From an uncultured Eubacteriales bacterium (lineage in GTDB: Bacteria; Bacillota; Clostridia; Oscillospirales; Acutalibacteraceae), in the NCBI GenBank assembly GCA_900317795.1, contig ONIF01000053.1, positions 1-24,025 of the forward strand: a stretch of DNA of 24,025 bases, written 5' to 3'. A program made the position numbers and the translations under genes. Positions 7,347 through 14,713 of this stretch are shown piece after piece (within the stretch, counting starts at the first letter, position 1; each line of letters begins with the position of its first letter). Below the pieces are notes generated by a model. That model had not been told where the DNA came from. It saw only the letters and a program-made list of their open reading frames with translations, and did no database searches.

Positions 7347-7379
7347 AGCCTGTATCGTTAAGCGGTACAGGCTTTGTTG
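7347..7379 (+). terminator. hairpin after glgB
   Basis: An 11-bp stem with one G-T pair (7347-7357 with 7363-7373) has the loop TTAAG and is followed by TTTGTTG. The T-tract is weak. It ends 25 nt before the next ATG, leaving no space for another promoter, so it may terminate only partly. Confidence 0.6.
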
Positions 7380-7398
7380 ATAGGCAGGTGAAGTAAAA

Positions 7399-8553
7399 AT
7401 GCAGTCTGTATGGAATCCATGGCACGGCTGTAAAAAAGTGAGTGCAGGGTGTCAAAATTGCTATGTGTATAGAATGGACAGTGTATTTGGCAAGGATAGC
7501 AGTATAGTTGAAAAGACAAAAGCCTTTGACTATCCTGTAAGGAAGAATAAATATGGTGAATATAAAGTAAATAGTTCGGACAGTCCGATTTATGTGTGTT
7601 TAAGTTCGGATTTTTTCATAGAAGATGCAGATGAATGGCGTGGAGAGATATGGGAGATGATAAAAGCAAGAAGTGAAATTGATTTTAGGATAATAACGAA
7701 GCGTATAGAAAGATTTCGTGAATGCATACCGAAAGATTGGGGAGAGGGCTATGAAAATGTAACCGTAATATGCACTTGTGAAAATCAGAAAATGGCGGAT
7801 AAAAGACTGCCGATATTTCTTGAAATGCCGATAAGGCATAGGGAGATAATCCATGAGCCGATGCTTGAAAGTATAGATATTTCACAATATCTAAAAAGCG
7901 GAAAGATAGAGAAAGTAAGTTGCGGAGGGGAGTCGGGAGAAAATGCCCGTATATGTAAATATGAATGGGTAGTAAATACAAGAAATCAGTGTGTATCAAA
8001 TAATGTGTCATTTGTATTCAGGCAAACGGGTGCTAATTTTGTGAAAAATGAGAAATTATATCATATTCCTAGAGAAAAACAAATTTCACAAGCTGAAAAG
8101 GCAGGTATCAATTTTAAAGCTTTGTATAACTCCGAGTGCAAAAAAAAGAAATCAAAGACAGAGCAGTATTATGAATCGGAGGATTACAAATTAGATAATC
8201 CGTTTAACAGCATACTTTTGCAGTTGTCAAAATCGCCTTTGCATAGTGATATATCATTAAGCCGTAAAGACAGGGTGTATTATCTTTCACACAGCATAGA
8301 GGAAATTCAAAAAGAAACGGAAGAAGTGATAAAAGAAAGTCTGTATCATATCATACCAAAGGATAAAGATAAGCATACAAGGGAGTGGGGGAAGCCTGTA
8401 TATGTCGCACAGAGGGCAACGGGGTGTTGTTGTAGAAACTGTCTTTATGAGTGGCATAATATTCCGACAAACAGGAGGCTTTCGGAAAATGAAATGATAT
8501 ATATAAGAGATTTGCTTATGGAGTGGATGAAAAGGGATATGAAATATTCATAA
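7399..8553 (+). CDS. DUF5131 (phage Gp37/Gp68-type) fused to DUF4186
   Basis: The 384-residue protein joins two families. Residues 3 to about 235 match the DUF5131 (phage protein Gp37/Gp68, PF07505) pattern: WNPWHGCKKVSAGCQNCY with Cys11, Cys18 and Cys21 spaced C-x6-C-x2-C, followed by segments such as RIITKR and SCGGESGENAR. The cysteine triad recalls an iron-sulfur cluster of the radical-SAM type, but that is inference. Residues 271-382 match DUF4186: an SRKDRVYYL helix region, then KPVYVAQRATGCCCRNCLYEWHNIP with Cys343-345 and Cys348. No function is established for either domain. DUF5131 genes elsewhere often pair with a three-Cys-motif partner gene; none is visible here. AGGTGAAG precedes the ATG. 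sigK follows 43 nt downstream on the same strand. Confidence 0.82.
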   Translation: MQSVWNPWHGCKKVSAGCQNCYVYRMDSVFGKDSSIVEKTKAFDYPVRKNKYGEYKVNSSDSPIYVCLSSDFFIEDADEWRGEIWEMIKARSEIDFRIITKRIERFRECIPKDWGEGYENVTVICTCENQKMADKRLPIFLEMPIRHREIIHEPMLESIDISQYLKSGKIEKVSCGGESGENARICKYEWVVNTRNQCVSNNVSFVFRQTGANFVKNEKLYHIPREKQISQAEKAGINFKALYNSECKKKKSKTEQYYESEDYKLDNPFNSILLQLSKSPLHSDISLSRKDRVYYLSHSIEEIQKETEEVIKESLYHIIPKDKDKHTREWGKPVYVAQRATGCCCRNCLYEWHNIPTNRRLSENEMIYIRDLLMEWMKRDMKYS

Positions 8554-8575
8554 TATCCAAAAATTCGCATAGATA
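8548..8575 (+). promoter_or_regulatory. possible SigE-type promoter for sigK
   Basis: TCATAAT at 8548-8554 and CATAGATA at 8568-8575 resemble the -35 and -10 elements of mother-cell SigE promoters, with a 13-base gap. Each element has one or two mismatches to the Bacillus consensus. sigK genes are commonly SigE-dependent, which supports the reading, but short degenerate boxes arise by chance in AT-rich DNA. Confidence 0.3.
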
Positions 8576-8596
8576 TTCACAGAGGTGATGAAGTGA

Positions 8597-9286
8597 ATGT
8601 TTGCATTTTTGGGAGAGCTGTTAAGTAAAATATCGCTGTTATTCATACTTCATGTAACGGGCGGAGGGGCATTTCCAAGACCTTTATCGGAGAAAGAGGA
8701 AGAGAAATATTTAGAGCTTGCAAAGAATGGGGATATAGGTGCAAGGAATATTCTTGTAGAGCATAATTTGAGATTGGTAGCACATATAGTGAAGAAATAC
8801 TATGGAACGGGTGTGGAACAGGAAGATTTGGTATCTATCGGCACGATAGGTCTTATAAAGGCGATAAATACATTTAAAGCGGATAAGAACATAAAGTTGT
8901 CAAGTTATGCGTCGAGGTGTATAGAGAATGAGATATTGATGTATTTTAGAGGAGTGAAGAAAAATTCTCTTGATGTTTCGATAAATGAGGAGATAGACTC
9001 CGATTCTGACGGAAATGCATTGACGCTCATGGATATAATGGCAGTAGATGACAGTATAGTTGAAGATTTGGATATGAAGATAAAGATTGAAAACTTACCC
9101 AAGTATATAAATGAAAGTCTTACACCGAGGGAGAAACTGATAATAAAATTGAGATACGGACTTGACGGCAGAGAGCCTGTTGCCCAGAGAGAAGCAGCAA
9201 AAATGCTGAAAATATCCCGTTCATACGTTTCGAGAATAGAGAAAAAGGCATTGGAGAAGTTAAAAAAGCGATATGAAAGGGGTTAA
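8597..9286 (+). CDS. sigK: RNA polymerase sporulation sigma factor, pro-SigK
   Basis: The 229-residue protein is a sigma-70 factor of the SigK/SigE class. Residues 1-24 form a hydrophobic pro-sequence before AFPRPLSEKEE, exactly where Bacillus pro-SigK is processed. Region 2 runs about 45-120 (NLRLVAHIVKKYYGTG, EDLVSIGTIGLIKAI, ASRCIENEILMYFR). Region 4 runs about 175-225 (LTPREKLIIKLRYGLDG, helix-turn-helix ISRSYVSRIEKKALEKL). In spore formers SigK directs late mother-cell transcription after membrane-bound protease cleavage. The gene is continuous, with no skin-type interruption. AGAGGTGATG precedes the ATG. The stop overlaps the stop of the convergent Smr gene by a few bases, with no terminator between them. 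Confidence 0.92.
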   Translation: MFAFLGELLSKISLLFILHVTGGGAFPRPLSEKEEEKYLELAKNGDIGARNILVEHNLRLVAHIVKKYYGTGVEQEDLVSIGTIGLIKAINTFKADKNIKLSSYASRCIENEILMYFRGVKKNSLDVSINEEIDSDSDGNALTLMDIMAVDDSIVEDLDMKIKIENLPKYINESLTPREKLIIKLRYGLDGREPVAQREAAKMLKISRSYVSRIEKKALEKLKKRYERG

Positions 9287-9519
9287 ATTTTTTTGATGAT
9301 AAAAGTTGTGATACCTTGATTAAGTCCTAAAATTTTTCTTTCAATTTTGGAGTTGGAGTATTTTCTGACCATATCACGCAGGGCAGTCCCTTGATGATAG
9401 CCGTGAATGATATTGATTTCACGGACATCGGGCGGCAGATTTTTCAAAGTGCTTGTAATCAATTTTCTTGCACTTTCAACAGTATGGTTATGTATATCCA
9501 AGTCGAGAAAATATGACAT
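9283..9519 (-). CDS. small stand-alone Smr-domain protein
   Basis: The 78-residue protein is one Smr domain. LDIHNHTVESARKLI at the N-terminus corresponds to the family's LDLHG-x-EA motif, and INIIHGYHQGTALRDMVRKY corresponds to the HGKGTGxLR motif. Both motifs diverge: the Gly of LDLHG is Asn, and HGKGTG reads HGYHQGT. Smr domains act as nucleases or nucleic-acid-binding modules, for example at the C-terminus of MutS2; activity here is uncertain. AAGGGGTGA lies before the ATG at 9519. It follows the rnf operon after repeat element B and converges on sigK with a 4-base stop overlap. Confidence 0.8.
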   Translation of the reverse strand: MSYFLDLDIHNHTVESARKLITSTLKNLPPDVREINIIHGYHQGTALRDMVRKYSNSKIERKILGLNQGITTFIIKKI

Positions 9520-9539
9520 AAAAAAATCACCCCTTATTT

Positions 9540-9714
9540 TAGAGTGGAGTTTTGGGAGTGGAGAGTGGAGCAGTTGATATTCTCCATTTTTTCTCTCTGA
9601 ACTCCGCTTTTTTGTTTCGATAAAAATTTGTGTTGTTTCGATAAAAATTTGTGTCAGAGGGGAGGAAAGTTTGAGTTTGAAACAGCTCCACTCTCAACTC
9701 TCCACTCTCCACAC
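9540..9714. repeat. intergenic heptamer inverted-repeat element, copy B
   Basis: This 175-bp copy has the left arm GAGTGGAG...GGAGTGGAGAGTGGAGCAG from 9541. The right arm, CTCCACT, CTCAACT, CTCCACT, CTCCACA, runs from about 9686. The middle contains a 21-bp tandem duplication (9613-9654). Read on the minus strand, the element begins at the base right after the rnfB TGA stop and ends about 20 nt before the Smr ATG. Confidence 0.85.
9613..9654. repeat. 21-bp perfect tandem duplication within repeat B
   Basis: Two identical 21-base copies lie at 9613-9633 and 9634-9654 (each starting TGTTTCGATAAAAA). They sit in the loop region of repeat element B. Copies A and C have different loop sequence. 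Confidence 0.92.
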
Positions 9715-10542
9715 TCATTTAACGCTGTGTAAGCCGTGCAGGTCGGAAATTTTGATACAGCCAGTTGTACAGTTTTCGGCACAAATGCCGAAGTTTGGAC
9801 AATCGGGGCATTTTTTATAATCTATCACAGCGACATTGTCAATAACCTTTATAGCATTGAGGGGGCATACACGTTCACACTTTTTGCAGCCTATACAGCC
9901 GTTGAAGCAATATTTTCTTGTAACAGCACCTTTATCATGGTTGCTGCACGTTACAACGACATTTTTCGTATCTGTAACAAGAGATATAAGACCGTTTGGA
10001 CAGGTTCTTGTGCAAAGACCACAGCCCACGCAGTCAACGGGATTGATAACAGCGGCATTTGCGATTACGGATATAGCATTTTGGGGACAGGCGTTTGCAC
10101 AGTCCCCTAAGCCCATACAGCCGTAAGTACAAGAGCCTTTACCGCCATAAAGGAGTTTTGCAGCGGCACAGCTTTCAATTCCTTGATAGATATATTTATC
10201 TTGTGTATGAGTACAGTCGCCCGAGCAATGAACAACTGCAATTTGTTCGGCAACGTCTGCAAATTCCACACCGAGAATTTCACTTAGCTGTTTAGCAACG
10301 TTGTCGGCACCCGGAATGCAGAGATTGATGGGGGTATCGGGATTGTCACAAAGTGCTTTTGCATAGCCGTCACAGCCCGCAAAACCACACGCACCGCAAT
10401 TTGCACCGGGCAGGCATTGACGAATGACAGGAAATTTTTCATTTTCTTCCACAGCCATAAGTTTAGAGGCAACGACAAGCACAGCGGCACATATTATGCC
10501 GACTATGACAACGGGAATGACAGCCATAATAATTTCAGTCAT
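9715..10542 (-). CDS. rnfB: Rnf complex iron-sulfur subunit RnfB
   Basis: The 275-residue subunit has one N-terminal membrane helix (about 5-28), then the Rnf-type four-cysteine cluster C43-x5-C49-x2-C52-x4-C57. Several ferredoxin-like clusters follow: C138/142/148/152, C171/174/177/181, a group at C212-226 and a C-terminal cysteine-rich group at 245-262. In Rnf complexes RnfB is taken to be the entry point for electrons from reduced ferredoxin. The cysteine groups at 212-262 allow more clusters than the minimal RnfB, as in other Clostridia. AGGGGGAT precedes the ATG. It is the last gene of rnfCDGEAB, 12 nt after rnfA. Repeat element B starts directly after its stop. Confidence 0.95.
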   Translation of the reverse strand: MTEIIMAVIPVVIVGIICAAVLVVASKLMAVEENEKFPVIRQCLPGANCGACGFAGCDGYAKALCDNPDTPINLCIPGADNVAKQLSEILGVEFADVAEQIAVVHCSGDCTHTQDKYIYQGIESCAAAKLLYGGKGSCTYGCMGLGDCANACPQNAISVIANAAVINPVDCVGCGLCTRTCPNGLISLVTDTKNVVVTCSNHDKGAVTRKYCFNGCIGCKKCERVCPLNAIKVIDNVAVIDYKKCPDCPNFGICAENCTTGCIKISDLHGLHSVK

Positions 10543-10554
10543 ATTCTATCCCCC

Positions 10555-11145
10555 TTATGCAAACAGGTTTTCAATCACTCCGCCAAAACCCATAAAGGAA
10601 AGGGAAGTGATAGCGGCAGCAATGAGAGTGATAGGCAAGCCTTTGAAGCTTTCGGGAATATCGCTGCCTTCTATTGTAGAGCGTACACCGGAGAACATGA
10701 CCATAGCGAGAAAAAATCCCAGACCGCTGCCGAGAGCATTGACCATAGCTTCTGCAAAGTTATAGCCCTCATCTATATTGAGAATGGTTACGCCAAGCAC
10801 AGCACAGTTAGTTGTAATTAGCGGAAGATACACACCAAGAGATTTATGCAGAGAGGGAATGTATTTTTTAAGGACTATTTCGACAAGCTGAACAAGTGCG
10901 GCAATAACGAGAATAAAGACGATAGTTTGCAGATAGACGAGGTTATTTGGTTCAAGGAGATATTTTTGTATAGGGAAAGTAACAGCGGTTGCCATAAGCA
11001 TGACAAAAATAACAGCGAGGCTCATACCCGTTGCAGAGTCGAGTTTTTTGGAAACACCCAAAAAGGGACATATACCGAGAAATCTTGAAAGGACATAGTT
11101 GTTTATGAAAACTGCCGAAAGCAGAATGATAATAAATTTAGTCAT
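10555..11145 (-). CDS. rnfA: Rnf complex membrane subunit RnfA
   Basis: The 196-residue integral membrane protein has about six helices. GICPFLG (Cys26) and TNCAVLG (Cys114) are the two half-repeat motifs that, together with those of RnfE, hold an iron-sulfur cluster inside the membrane. This subunit carries electrons across the membrane and is thought to be central to coupling with Na+ or H+ transport. Length and sequence are standard. Its ATG overlaps the rnfE stop by 4 bases, which suggests translational coupling. Confidence 0.96.
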   Translation of the reverse strand: MTKFIIILLSAVFINNYVLSRFLGICPFLGVSKKLDSATGMSLAVIFVMLMATAVTFPIQKYLLEPNNLVYLQTIVFILVIAALVQLVEIVLKKYIPSLHKSLGVYLPLITTNCAVLGVTILNIDEGYNFAEAMVNALGSGLGFFLAMVMFSGVRSTIEGSDIPESFKGLPITLIAAAITSLSFMGFGGVIENLFA

Positions 11146-11813
11146 TTTTTGGCAGCCTCCTCTTTCAGTTTGCCGCAGGCTTCGGCTTGGGGACAGTTAT
11201 CACAGCCGAATTCTTTTTTATGCGGTTTATTCTTTGAGAATTTATTGACAGCAGCGATAAGCAGACCGAATACAAGGAAACCTCCGGGAGCCATTGTAAG
11301 AATAGAGATGTGATGATTGGAGAGGATAGGGAGGGGATAGCCTGCAAAAGTGCCGTTACCGAAGATTTCTCTTATAGAAGCCATGAGAAAAAGTGCAAGG
11401 GTAAATCCCACGCCCATTCCGAAGCCGTCTATTGCAGAGGCGAGGACTTTATTTTTGCTTGCAAACATTTCCGCACGACCGAGAATAATGCAGTTTACGA
11501 CGATAAGAGGGAGATAAATTCCAAGAGCCTCATCAAGAGCGGGAGCAAAGGCTTTTACAAGCATTTGCACCATAGTGACAAGACCGGCTATCAGAACGAT
11601 ATAGCATGGAATTCTGACTTTATCGGGGATAACTTTTCTTAAAGCGGATATTACGATGTTGGAAAAGATAAGTACAATCGTTGCGGCAGCTCCCATGCCG
11701 AGAGCGTTTATAATGCTTGTAGAGGTGGCAAGAGTGGGGCAAGTGCCGAGAACAAGCACTAAAACGGGATTTTCTTTGATAATGCCTTTTGTAAAGTTGT
11801 TAAGTGCTTTCAT
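11142..11813 (-). CDS. rnfE: Rnf complex membrane subunit RnfE
   Basis: The 223-residue membrane protein is a paralogue of RnfA with about six helices. The matching cysteine motifs are LGTCPTLA (Cys25) and VVNCIILG (Cys108). A charged, cysteine-containing tail, GCDNCPQAEACGK (C204, C207, C213), follows the last helix and probably lies in the cytoplasm; similar tails occur in other clostridial RnfE proteins. The gene overlaps both rnfG upstream and rnfA downstream by 4 bases. Confidence 0.95.
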   Translation of the reverse strand: MKALNNFTKGIIKENPVLVLVLGTCPTLATSTSIINALGMGAAATIVLIFSNIVISALRKVIPDKVRIPCYIVLIAGLVTMVQMLVKAFAPALDEALGIYLPLIVVNCIILGRAEMFASKNKVLASAIDGFGMGVGFTLALFLMASIREIFGNGTFAGYPLPILSNHHISILTMAPGGFLVFGLLIAAVNKFSKNKPHKKEFGCDNCPQAEACGKLKEEAAKK

Positions 11814-12337
11814 GGATTTGCCTCCTTTGCTTTTTGGAATGCGTCAAATGCAAGTCCGACAGCCTTTCTATAAGCCTTTGATGAGATAGTTGCACCCGAA
11901 ACGGTATCCACATCGGTGTAATTTTCGGCAGTTTTACCCGAATACTTTTGATTGTAGGCGGATTTGTTGTCAGCAACTTTCGAGCCGATACCGCTTGTTT
12001 CGTTGTGGGAAAGGGTTTTGACCTTTTCAAGAGAGCCGTCGGAACGTATTCCGCAGATGATTTTGATATTACCGCCATAGCCTTTTGCCTGTGACATAAT
12101 GACGTAGCCCGAATGATTGTCGCCCTTGAAGATGTCGGTAACACCGTCAGGCAGGGGAATATCCAATTTTTCAAAGGATTTGGCTTCATTGAGGACTTCG
12201 GAACGGGAGAGAGCGGCATTTTTTTCTTCGGCAGCTTTTATGATAGGAGCTGTAATGCTGTTGACACAGGCAAGTATGGTTGTAACGACAAGGCATATAG
12301 AGGCTAAAACAATGATAGGTTTGATAATGTCTTTCAA
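11810..12337 (-). CDS. rnfG: Rnf complex FMN-binding subunit RnfG
   Basis: The 175-residue subunit has one N-terminal membrane helix (about 7-28) and an extracytoplasmic FMN-binding domain. DTVSGATISSKA carries the SGAT motif at 147-150, in which Thr150 is the expected attachment site for covalent FMN. The start is read as TTG at 12337, since GGAGGTGC stands right upstream, the TTGA overlap with the rnfD stop is typical of this operon, and the helix then begins in the usual place. No ATG fits; an extension to 12658 only runs through rnfD in another frame. It passes electrons between RnfD and other subunits. Confidence 0.92.
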   Translation of the reverse strand: MKDIIKPIIVLASICLVVTTILACVNSITAPIIKAAEEKNAALSRSEVLNEAKSFEKLDIPLPDGVTDIFKGDNHSGYVIMSQAKGYGGNIKIICGIRSDGSLEKVKTLSHNETSGIGSKVADNKSAYNQKYSGKTAENYTDVDTVSGATISSKAYRKAVGLAFDAFQKAKEANP

Positions 12338-13269
12338 GATTTTGCACCTCCGCCTGCACCGAGTGGTTTTTGTCTTGTAAGTTTTGATATGTATGGAGTA
12401 AGGATATTCATAAGAAGAATTGAATAGGAAACGCCTTCGGGCAGGCTTCCCCAGAAACGTATAAGAATGGTAACAAGACCGCAGCCAATTCCAAAAATAA
12501 TTTTTCCCCATTTGGTAGAGGGAGAGGTTGCATAATCGGTAGCCATGAAGAATGCACCAAGCATAAGACCGCCCGAAAGTATCTGATAGAGAGGGTCTTT
12601 TCCGCACACGAGTGACATGAAAGCGACAGTACCTATAAAGGCTGCGGGGATATGCCAAGTAATGACTTTTCGTATAAGCAGGTAAATTCCGCCAAGTATC
12701 AGAGCCAAAGAGCAGGTTTCACCGATACAGCCGCCATGATTTCCGAGAAACAGGGATATGTAAGAGGGGAGATTTTCAAGACCTTTTGCAGCGGCAGCAA
12801 GGGGAGTTGCTCCCGATATAGCGTCAACGGAATTTTGAGGAAATTGCCACTTTGTCATGGTATCGGAAAAGGCTATCAACATCATAATTCTTGCGGTAAT
12901 GGCAGGGTTGGCAAAATTCTGACCAATGCCACCGAAAAGCTGTTTTACAACGATAATGGCGGTTACGCTTCCCAGAACGGCTTGCCATAGGGGAATGGTA
13001 ACAGGCAGGTTGAATGCAAGTAAAATGCCTGTAACAACAGCAGAGAGGTCGGAAATGGTAATTGTTTTTTTGCATAGTTTTTCAAAGAAAAATTCCGCAA
13101 GCACGCATGAAGCCGAGCAAACGCCTGCAACCAAAAGTGAACGCCAGCCGAAAATGATAAACGAGGCAATAAGGGCAGGCAGGAGAGCTATGATAACATC
13201 AAGCATGATATTTTTGGTAGTACGTTTCCCCGAAAAGTGAGGAGAAACCGATACTGTAAGTTGTTCCAT
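12334..13269 (-). CDS. rnfD: Rnf complex membrane flavin subunit RnfD
   Basis: The 311-residue integral membrane protein has about eight to ten helices. VDAISGATPLAAA contains the covalent FMN site, Thr155. GGIGQNFANPAITARI is the conserved RnfD/NqrB segment. The C-terminal helices include the MATDYATSP motif. In the complex RnfD takes part in electron flow through the membrane and possibly in ion conduction. The gene starts 4 nt after the rnfC stop and overlaps rnfG by 4 bases. Confidence 0.96.
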   Translation of the reverse strand: MEQLTVSVSPHFSGKRTTKNIMLDVIIALLPALIASFIIFGWRSLLVAGVCSASCVLAEFFFEKLCKKTITISDLSAVVTGILLAFNLPVTIPLWQAVLGSVTAIIVVKQLFGGIGQNFANPAITARIMMLIAFSDTMTKWQFPQNSVDAISGATPLAAAAKGLENLPSYISLFLGNHGGCIGETCSLALILGGIYLLIRKVITWHIPAAFIGTVAFMSLVCGKDPLYQILSGGLMLGAFFMATDYATSPSTKWGKIIFGIGCGLVTILIRFWGSLPEGVSYSILLMNILTPYISKLTRQKPLGAGGGAKS

Positions 13270-13273
13270 TTAA

Positions 13274-14581
13274 TCAAACTCCTTTTTTGGAATTGAGATA
13301 TTCACGCAGTTTTATTTTGGCAAGTTTGTTTGTCTGCACGAGAGGTCTGTTGGCAGGACAGACGTAAGAACAGCAGCCGCATTCCATGCACATATCGACA
13401 CAAAGTTTTTGCAGTTCTTCGGCATTGCCGATTTTGTAGGCGAGTGCAATAGAGCGGGGGTCAAGCATGAAAGGACAATGTGAAAGACACGCACCGCAGT
13501 TGATACAGGCAGTTGTTTCGGGCAGTTGAGCTTCTTTTTTATCCATGAAAATGACAGCGTTGGTATTTTTGAGAACAGGTTCATTCATGGAGGGGACTGC
13601 AATTCCCATCATAGGACCACCGTAAATGATTTTGGCAGGTTCGTATTTAAGACCGCCTGCACTTTCAATAAGGTCTTTTATGTGAGTGCCGATAGGAGCA
13701 ATGACATTTTTAGGTTCTTTTACGGCAGAGCCGTCAATAGTTATGCACTTTTCAATGAGAGGAATACCTGTTTCAAGGTATTCTCCGATAAAAGCGAGGG
13801 TTGTTATGTTAATGACGACAGCCCCGACATCAATAGGCAGGCGACCTTTTGGAATAATTTTCTTCATTGTATTGAAAACAAGGACTTTTTCACCGCCCTG
13901 AGGGTACATGGAGGGAAGTACCATAACTTCAATAGAGTTGTCGTTTTTAGCAAGCTCACGCATTTTGGCAATAGCGGCAGGCTTGTTTGTTTCAATGCCG
14001 ATGATAAATTTTTTTACGTTCATATATTTTTTAATGGCAGAAATGCCTTTGGAAATATATTGAGTTTTGTCGAGCATGGTTCTTGTATCGGAAGTGATAT
14101 AAGGTTCACATTCAGCGGCATTGATAACGACAGCCTGAATTTTAGAGAGGTCGTTTACATTGAGTTTGGCAAAGCTTGGAAAGCCTGCCCCGCCCAGACC
14201 GACAGCACCGCTTTCTTTAACGGCACTGATAAAGCTGTCAAAGTCGTTTACGGGAGGAGGCTTAATGGTTTCGGAGAGTTCCTGTTTACCGTCGGTGTCA
14301 ATGACGGCACAAGTTATTTTTGCACCGTTTGAGGCAATCATTTGGTCTATTTTTTGTACTGTACCCGATACACTTGAATGTATGTGAGCGGATATATTTC
14401 CGTCAGCTTTTCCGATAAGCTGACCGACTTTGACATTATCTCCACGTTTTACAAGAATTTCGGCAGGCTTGCCTATATGCATAGACATGGGGATAGTGAC
14501 GGTTTTCGGCACGGGGATATGTATCGGCACGGTGTCGGCAGTATTTTTTAAATGAGGAATTTTTATTCCGTGAAGCTTCAT
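13274..14581 (-). CDS. rnfC: Rnf complex NADH-side subunit RnfC
   Basis: The 435-residue peripheral cytoplasmic subunit contains GLGGAGFPSFAKL (128-140) and NAAECEPYI (154-162), conserved in the flavin and NAD(H)-binding region it shares with NuoF-like proteins. Two [4Fe-4S] motifs follow: C359/362/365/369 and C398/401/404/408. RnfC is the site of NAD+ reduction. It lacks the long Ala/Lys-rich C-terminal extension of proteobacterial RnfC. The ATG at 14581 is preferred over an in-frame extension to 14620 because GGAGAAAATATT precedes it. It is the first gene of the operon, with a good promoter at 14629-14657. Confidence 0.96.
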   Translation of the reverse strand: MKLHGIKIPHLKNTADTVPIHIPVPKTVTIPMSMHIGKPAEILVKRGDNVKVGQLIGKADGNISAHIHSSVSGTVQKIDQMIASNGAKITCAVIDTDGKQELSETIKPPPVNDFDSFISAVKESGAVGLGGAGFPSFAKLNVNDLSKIQAVVINAAECEPYITSDTRTMLDKTQYISKGISAIKKYMNVKKFIIGIETNKPAAIAKMRELAKNDNSIEVMVLPSMYPQGGEKVLVFNTMKKIIPKGRLPIDVGAVVINITTLAFIGEYLETGIPLIEKCITIDGSAVKEPKNVIAPIGTHIKDLIESAGGLKYEPAKIIYGGPMMGIAVPSMNEPVLKNTNAVIFMDKKEAQLPETTACINCGACLSHCPFMLDPRSIALAYKIGNAEELQKLCVDMCMECGCCSYVCPANRPLVQTNKLAKIKLREYLNSKKGV

Positions 14582-14628
14582 AATATTTTCTCCAGTCATG
14601 AAAAATTGCTTATCAATCAACAGATATT

Positions 14629-14657
14629 ATTTTAGCACAGTAAAAAAGACTTTTCAA
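14629..14657 (-). promoter_or_regulatory. promoter of rnfCDGEAB
   Basis: On the minus strand, TTGAAA (14652-14657) and TAAAAT (14629-14634) are 17 bases apart, each matching the consensus at 5 of 6. A TG extension precedes the -10. The predicted leader is about 40 nt before the rnfC ATG. Confidence 0.75.
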
Positions 14658-14670
14658 TAACAATTTTATG

Positions 14671-14705
14671 ATAAAAAGCAGAACAGCATTTTATTATGCT
14701 GTTCT
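14671..14705 (-). terminator. terminator after YpmS-like gene
   Basis: A perfect 10-bp stem, AGAACAGCAT at 14680-14689 with its complement at 14696-14705, has a 6-base loop. On the minus strand it is followed by GCTTTTTATC. It ends the phoH-to-YpmS-like cluster and separates it from the rnf promoter. Confidence 0.85.
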
Positions 14706-14713
14706 TGGCTGAA

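Noticed and set aside
8597..9286. Skin-element or split sigK
   Set aside because: The gene is continuous from the pro-sequence to region 4.
12338..12658. Longer RnfG starting upstream
   Set aside because: The extension lies inside rnfD in another frame; the TTG at 12337 has a strong ribosome binding site.
13526..14332. Long plus-strand open frame of 268 codons
   Set aside because: It is a mirror of rnfC, whose motifs and operon position are certain.
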